From positions 27,530,174 to 27,594,173 of the forward strand of contig JAOANR010000010.1 in NCBI GenBank assembly GCA_030278955.1: a stretch of DNA of 64,000 bases. The letters run 5' to 3'. Every line of letters starts with the position of its first letter. Positions within the stretch are counted from its first letter, which is position 1. Under the pieces are notes generated by a model. The model was not told the DNA's origin. It ran no database searches and saw nothing but the letters and a program-made list of their open reading frames with translations. Shown piece after piece: positions 57,593 to 64,000 of this stretch. The position numbers and the translations under genes were made by a program. This stretch comes from Hygrophila difformis. Its lineage: Eukaryota > Streptophyta > Magnoliopsida > Lamiales > Acanthaceae.

Positions 57593-58212
57593 AAATTAGG
57601 TTCATATTATTGTCCTGACATTTGTCCCTATGCTATTGAAACAGTTAAAACGCATTTAAGATCTCTAAATAGCATTATTTTTTTCTTTAAAAAGAAAATT
57701 TAGCAACTTTATAGTGTTACTACTCTTACTATCATAGACTTAATTCTATAAAATTATTACTATGGGACCCAATGGCCTTAAAAAAAATCTATAAATTGTT
57801 CCTCACTTTTTAATTCATTGACATAAAAACATTTGCAAGTTGATTTGAGTTTTTCTCGGATTGGTCGGTTACAGTTGTAGAAATGATGTCCCAGAGCGGA
57901 AAAATGATTTATATTCACAAAGTAATGTCTACGACGTTATGATGAAAGCCCAGAAAAGGAAACTCTGTCCTTTGCCTCCTCATTTTTATGCAGATACTCT
58001 GTCCCTTCTCTTGCTATTCTCCGCTCTAATGCGTGTCTGTATATTTTCCTAATGAATGAAAGTAAAGTTTTAGATTAGGATGATCAGTTTCATGTCCCCA
58101 TACATGCACTATAAGTACCCGAGATAATGCCCATGCATGTCGCCTGTCTTGTGTATTCTTACAAAATACTAATCAATATTTGATAGTACTTAGTAGTAAA
58201 ACATTACCATCA
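57593..58212. other. Intergenic spacer
   Basis: No gene, RNA or repeat that I can support; AT-rich unique-looking sequence. Confidence 0.5.
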
Positions 58213-58261
58213 TCACAATGAATTTTCTAAGAAGAATAAATAGTCAGACATAGTATAGTGC

Positions 58262-61000
58262 TCACCACGGAATAGTTGAAAATTGGGGCTTGCCAAGCAC
58301 TCTAGTTCTTCCCTCATTTGACAGAGAACCACACTGACAAGAAGCTGTGAATTCCCATTGTATTCTTGTTCTTCTGCTATATATGCTTTTAGCATAAACA
58401 ATGGAGACATAGCTATAGAGAGTAAGGCGCTCAAGGAGTGGGAAGTGAGTGTGATCATCTACTCTCCAGTATTGGAATTCCGTACACATGTAAATTTGTA
58501 GGACTTTTAGACGCAGAAATTGTCCTTGGGTTGTTCTCCACTCGATACCAGGGATATCAATTAGAACGAGCTTCTCAAGGTTGGGCAATGCACCTATCAT
58601 TGCGGTCACGTCTTGCCAATCATAGGGGACTTTCTGGAAAGTTAACATGTTTAGCGACTGTGGAAAGCTAATTTTCTGCTTCACTCCAACTGATGTAGTA
58701 ATGCTGAGCCAAAGAGATTCCATTTTGCAAAGCCATTGGAGATTGCTGAGGGAATGCGAATTCTCAGAAATATACGAAACAAGTAATTTCCTGATATTGG
58801 GAATCTTCTTAATAATCCCCTGTTCAATGCACTTGAAATCAATCACATGAGAAAGTGTTTGTAGATTAGGTAGAATAAGTTCATCATCCAGAGGATTCGG
58901 GAGGCAGAAACCAGGGAGAATCTTGAGATGCCTAAGGTGAGGAATCTTCCAAATTTCATTTGGCGCGTACACAAGGTGCGACAAATGCACATCAATAATC
59001 AACGTTTCCAAATTCCAAAGGAGAGAGATTGAAGACGGGAGAATGATATTTGAACTAGAATGTTTACCAATTCTGATGGCAACATATCGCGAGTTGAAAA
59101 AATTATGAATGATTATCCTCCCTCGTAAATGGTACTACGTGATTTTGTTCCCCATGTCCAAGGAGGTTTATGAAGCAATTTTAATACGCTCAACAAGCAA
59201 CACTTAGAGGGCGAAGGAAAACCACCCTCATCAACATTAAATACGAGTGAGCGGGCGTTTGATGCAGACTTCAACATATTAAGGGCTTCAGATGGACATT
59301 CCTCCTTTGACATCTTCCTTTCAACAACAATCCGTCTTTCTCTACTTATATCTCCTCGGCTACTGTTGCAGTTTCCAGTTTTAGTCTTGTCATTATGCCC
59401 ATGCTCCCCCCCCCCCCCCCCCCCTCAAAAAAATAAAAAATAAAAATAAAGGAATTCCTCTTTCTGAGCTTCTCTTTTGCATAGATTCCTTATAACATCA
59501 TGGATCCTGCAATATTTTGCTGCTTTCCCAGTATATCCCCATTCATCAATTGAAATGAGATTTCTATCAGCAAGTTCTTCGATGTACTCTTCGGCAACAA
59601 CTTGACAAGCCATGAGACGTGAATTCTTGTGTCCTCGGCAAATATACCCATGTAGAGGAAACATGGCTTCAAATGAATTGGCAAGAGTTTGTAACTCATA
59701 TGTATTATTATTTTCATGCACCTCTCATTATCTTCATCATTCACAATTGAAGATACATTTCTAGAAACATATTCCCAATGCTGCTTTGTTCGTTCAGACT
59801 TCGCTAGATACCCTCCAATGACAACAATAGACAAAGGAAGCCCTCTGCAATTTCTCGCAATTGTTTTTCCAATTTCAACCAATTCAATTGGGCATGCAAA
59901 CTCCTCCTTTAAACACTGCAGTTTCCTATAAAAGCTTCCAACTTTGATCATAATTGAGAAAATTCATTTGAATTCCACGAGCGTTCGATAATTGAACCCC
60001 CACATTTGATACTCTGGTGGTGATTATCATTCTACTTCCATTTCTCTCATCAGGAAAGTACCGCCTTATTATTCTACTCAATCTCTCATCAGTACTCCAA
60101 ATATCATCCATTATAATCATATATCGCCCACCCATTAAGTGTCTATATATCGTTTCACACATCTCTTCTTCATTCATTTCATGGAGACCTTCCTTGCTCT
60201 GTTTTTCAAATAATTGACCAATAATATTCAGAAGAAATTCCCGTTCTCTAAAAGTTTGAGAAATTGTAACCCAAACACGAACATCAAAGTATTGGACAAT
60301 AATGGAGCATTCATAAGCTTGATGAGCAGCAAGTGTGGTCTTACCAATTCCTCCATGCATACCAGTGATCGGAATGATCTGGAGTCTAAATTGTTGTCCG
60401 GTGAGGATATCCAAGAGTTTGATTAGCTGCAGAGCATCATATTCAAACGCGGTGGTCATCTTCTTTCCCATGGAAGGAGGGAGGGACCTGCAGTGAAAGA
60501 TTACATATAGAACTTATTACAATATGGTGTTCATCATCTACCGGTTTCTCTTTATCCTCCATTATTATTTCTTTGATGATAGCATCCATATCCTCAATAG
60601 CTAGCACGACAAATATCCAGGTCATTATCCTCCATTATTATTTCTTTCATGATAGCAGCGCATACCTATCTTCATCCACATGATCTGCTTTACTCTCCCG
60701 ATTATCATACGTGTATTCATCTGGAAATTGAATCAAGGATCGGCTGTAAGACCCACAGACAGTAGACTTTTCGATACCACTTTCAGCAGCATAAACTGCA
60801 GTTCTAATTTTATTCTTGAGCTCGTTCGTTGGGTAATCCTCACGATGGGAATGAAGTTCGAGAAAGAGTTGAAAGAAAGTTGACTTTTGGAGTAGTGCTT
60901 GAGCTTGGCTGTGATCAAGAGAAATAGGAGGAGTTGGATGATTTTGGATAGAATGTATGGTGGTCTGAAGGGAGACAAGGGCTGCATAGCAGGATGCCAT
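58262..61000 (-). pseudogene. CC-NBS-LRR resistance gene, R1-like, broken
   Basis: Read on the - strand. The start ATG at 61,000 begins MASCYAALVSLQ, as in R1-type coiled-coil domains. The NB-ARC domain follows: P-loop GMHGGIGKTTLA, RNBS-A VRVWVTISQTF, kinase-2 YMIIMDDIW, RNBS-B NGSRMIITTR, GLPLS, RNBS-D HLKPCFLYMGIFAED, and an MHD-position IHD. Leucine-rich repeats occupy about 59,010-58,262. Frame changes near 60,645, 60,470, 59,945 and 59,720, plus stops in the LRR lead-in, break it. A 73-bp tandem duplication (copies from about 60,552 and 60,625) causes the first break, and a run of 19 C on the + strand (59,406-59,424) sits between the NB-ARC and LRR parts. NLR proteins detect pathogens and trigger cell death; this copy cannot make a full protein. 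Confidence 0.85.
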
Positions 61001-61980
61001 TTCCTCAACCTCAAAATTCACTGATCTCACATAAATATTCACAGTGTGCTATCTTCCAAGTGTATAGGAAGACTGTCTCAATGATTGGATATTGATATCT
61101 GACTAGGGCTTCTCCGTGTGGGCACCACCCACACTGGACTAATTAGGTCATTGAAAGATCTGTATGGGCCATACGATTGGAAATTAATTATACCAATATA
61201 TATTTGAAGGAATAATTGCAATACGTATTTTTGCCCGTCATATTCAAAGTTTTGGCCATATTAGTCCGCTTCGTTTGCTAATTAAAATGAAATCTGTCAT
61301 AAACTCACTAATCCAAGTCAATTAGAGATTTCATCAAAAAAATTGCCAAAAACGTTCATTTTCTTGTCGTTTTGTTCGAATCCGTCCTCTACAAACCTTA
61401 CAAATAATTGGTTCCAACTGTTGTGACAATTTCATTAAATATATTATACTTTTGTACATTATATTATGTTCTTTTTTTGTTTATACAGTCTACATTATAT
61501 TGTCACAACTACAAGTAAGATATTTTCAATGCATATAATATTCCTATATCAAACGTGAAAAAACCTAATTATATGCATTATATATTCTTATTACAATACC
61601 ATCAAACATTGGGTTCGAAATTAAATATTTCATCGGCGTCTTTCTTCAAAATAAAAATGGATGGCAAACCAATGACACTAAATCTTACTCTTTACCAGTT
61701 TTATTGATCACAACCTCCTTACTTCTTTAAAAAAAAATGAACCATGTTGGAATTCAGATAACATATCAAGACGTTGGAAATGATATTTGATTTCAATAAT
61801 ATAAAAAAAAGGCAATAATCAACTCCAAGCATGTAAGTTTCCAATCTCTGCCTACTTCATTTCTTTCAACATTTGAGTGCTCCACAAATTCATCCGCTTT
61901 CTGAAATACCTCATTAACATTGACAATCTCCATACCAAATTCCATACCTCATTCACTAGGTCCGAATTCACATTGACGAA
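61001..61980. other. Upstream flank of the NLR, no gene seen
   Basis: AT-rich, no supportable coding region. Probably includes the former NLR promoter. Confidence 0.5.
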
Positions 61981-61989
61981 CATCGTGAG

Positions 61990-62225
61990 TTTTTTGGGCT
62001 GCTGGTACTAGGGCGTTCGGACCTGGTGCGCCGTGCACTCAAAGGAGCGCATCGCACGGCACGGCGCACGGCTGCACGGTGCTGTGCAGTCTGGGGTAGG
62101 GGTGGACACAGCATCGTGCTTGTGTGCATGGCATGGCACTGTGCGTTGCGCACGGATGCGTTGGCCGTACGTTGTGCTTTGTGCATGGCCGGGTTTTTCG
62201 TTCGCCGTGCTTTGTGCACAACCAA
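61990..62225 (+). repeat. GC-rich GCAC/GCATGG-type low-complexity island
   Basis: About 235 bases rich in GCAC, GTGC and CGCACGG words, within AT-rich flanks. Short open frames in several phases on both strands are compositional. Imperfect copies of TAGGTCCGAA/TTCGGACCTGG lie at 61,958, 62,015 and 62,225 and may mark borders of a small insertion. Confidence 0.45.
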
Positions 62226-62239
62226 TTAGGTCTGAACAT

Positions 62240-63690
62240 CTGTGCGGAAAATGATAAATTTTAGTGTTCAAAAATCATTATCTTTACATTCCAAAGTATT
62301 TTCCCTCTTCTATTGGTTTGTTAATGAGTTCAAGATACTTCTTCTTTGTTTCTTGGTAATTATTTCATTTGTTTGTTGATTTTTTGTGGTGATAGGGTTT
62401 TGGATTAAATGTGTTAGGGTTTTTTGAATTTTGGTTGATATAGGGTTTTGATTTTTATTAATGTTGGAAGGGTTTAGAGTTTAGGGGTGGGGTGAATGTA
62501 GTAAAAGGTAGAGTGTTTGAATTTTTTTTAAATTTTTTTTAAGTGATGTTGTTTAACAGTATTTTGAGTATTGGAAAAAAGGGGTGGGTAAGGGAGAGTG
62601 AAAATGGCGGGGGACCCCAGAAAAATACATAACACGAAACAATATCCAATAGCTAATCTGAAGATGATTTAATTAATTATGAACAGCAATCGGTTGCAAA
62701 ATATGAAAATTTATCAAGATAATATGAAAGTTCAATTAGTTATTGAAGAAAGCATATGAGAAACATAAATTAAATAATACTCATAATCTGACTTACCAGT
62801 TACCAAGTAAAATGGAAATTCGGCAGTTATCCCCCTAAAGACAAAAGGAAGTCTTGTCTCCAAAGTATAAAGATGACCACTCGACACTTTGACAAATTAA
62901 ACAGTACTTCCCTCCAGAGCTGATGTGAAACTAGTAAAGAGCAAATTCCTGAAGGAAGGAATATTTGGAACTACACAACAGATTTGGAAAAGGAATGAAA
63001 ACAAATGGATGAGCTCTCAAAGTACTATTATGTTGACCAAGACTTTTTTTTTTTTTTTTTGGCTTTAACTCAAGGGTAAATAGCACATAATGTCTCTTTT
63101 GACTATATATATATATATACCACTTTGACTATATTTTGGTCCTTTGGTCGTTCAGGAAAGATTTTGCCATAATGTCTCTTTGCAATTTCCTAACTAGTTG
63201 CCCTGTTGTGATGTGCAATTGCTGCTAGTCACTCTTTTCCGTGCTTTGGAATATAGACACCAACCTGCTAATAATACATTGCACTGCTTGACTATATATA
63301 AGCTCGTTCGGAATAATTTATTTTCGTAGGAAAGAGCCCAAAGGGAAAGAAAGGGGTTAGCATCGATCCTTTGTTTAGATCCACCAGTTGTGGATATCCT
63401 ATCTATATGAGATAGATGATCGTGGATAAATTTTGGACCACTTGATCGTTTCTTTCCTGGAATTGAAAGAGGTTTGCTTTATGAAGTCCAAGTTCCAAGT
63501 AGAAAAATGTGGCCGGCAATAACAAATTCAGTGTTTTGTTTTGCTTTATTCTTGTCAGTCAATTTTTTTTTTTTACCTTTATTCGAAATTGTTGTTCGTG
63601 CGTTAATAAATAATAAGATGCGAGGTCCCTCGTTGGTTATTTGTTTCTTCCCTAACTTTCCGAATGCCCTTTCTCCCCTCTAAAGTCATG
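62240..63690. other. Non-coding AT-rich region
   Basis: No gene seen. Contains a run of T near 63,044-63,060 and a short TA repeat near 63,107-63,120. The 69-residue frame at 63,474-63,683 shows no recognisable motif and is not called. Confidence 0.5.
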
Positions 63691-64000
63691 AATTCATTTA
63701 AATAACTAAACTGAAACATAAAAGAAAAACTAAAATTATATTAATTAAAAATAAAAATTCATTAGTTAAATCAAACAAATTTGATAAATAATAAAAATCC
63801 ACAATAAGATAAAAAATGAAATAAATATAATATTGAATATAAAATTAACTAATTACATTAAAAATAAAATTCAATAATTGAATTATAACATAAAATTAAA
63901 ATGAAATAAACTAACTAAAAGAAAAATTGAATTAAAAATTAAAATAAATAATCATAAAAATAAAATTTATTACTAAAATAAAATTATTTATATTGATAAA
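63690..64000. repeat. AT-only low-complexity tract
   Basis: Almost entirely A and T with recurring ATAAAATTAA-type words, running off the window end. Confidence 0.7.

Noticed and set aside
62008..62271. Several His/Cys/Ala-rich frames on both strands
   Set aside because: Low-complexity GC-rich repeat open in many phases; no conserved pattern.

Overview
This is nuclear DNA from a flowering plant, almost certainly a eudicot. The signs are plant Ty3/gypsy retrotransposons primed by tRNA-Asp, a plant CACTA DNA transposon, a plant LINE with a DUF4283/zinc-knuckle protein, and a broken coiled-coil NBS-LRR gene of the R1 late-blight type, which points weakly to an asterid. No ordinary intact host gene stands out. 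Most of the window is a nest of transposable elements, and the only plausibly functional non-transposon-type genes are F-box genes carried inside two of them.

Layout. Element A (from before base 1 to 19,036, + strand) is a young Athila-type element with 4.86-kb LTRs, gag, pol, and an F-box gene downstream of pol. Its right end lies directly against the 5' start of a related inverted element A' (19,037-24,061, - strand; gag start, PBS and one whole LTR visible). A therefore appears to have inserted into the gag start of A'. A' ends with a clean LTR terminus inside an LTR of a third element, B (24,062-56,042, - strand). B has a different 3.3-kb LTR, broken gag, a pol with a large RT-RNase H-integrase deletion, a cluster of five F-box units plus one relic, and a long broken reading frame resembling a plant transposon protein domain. 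B was later hit twice: by a 2.77-kb solo LTR (38,373-41,137, target duplication TTTTC) and by a 6.7-kb CACTA element (49,010-55,713, target duplication TCC) in its 5' LTR. Past B lie a LINE fragment (about 56,170-57,590), an NLR pseudogene (58,262-61,000, - strand) and 3 kb of low-complexity sequence.

How it works together, and what looks new. Both A and B place F-box genes between pol and the 3' polypurine tract. In each element a family-specific short motif is clustered in the LTR just before its TATA box, and the same motif is clustered again before a TATA-like box upstream of the F-box gene (AATTCGAATT in A, GCTTTGTC/GCGAGG-type in B). The F-box genes thus seem to be separate transcription units under LTR-like promoters. 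The F-box genes share a tiny first exon, a phase-2 intron and one large exon. In B three large exons with phase-compatible acceptors follow a single visible first exon, which suggests alternative splicing, and one copy is fused exactly at the splice junction as if reverse transcribed from spliced RNA. The F-box exons stay open while the rest of B's coding capacity is shattered. F-box proteins are substrate receptors of SCF ubiquitin ligases, so an element-borne F-box family could act on host factors that restrict the element; that last step is inference.
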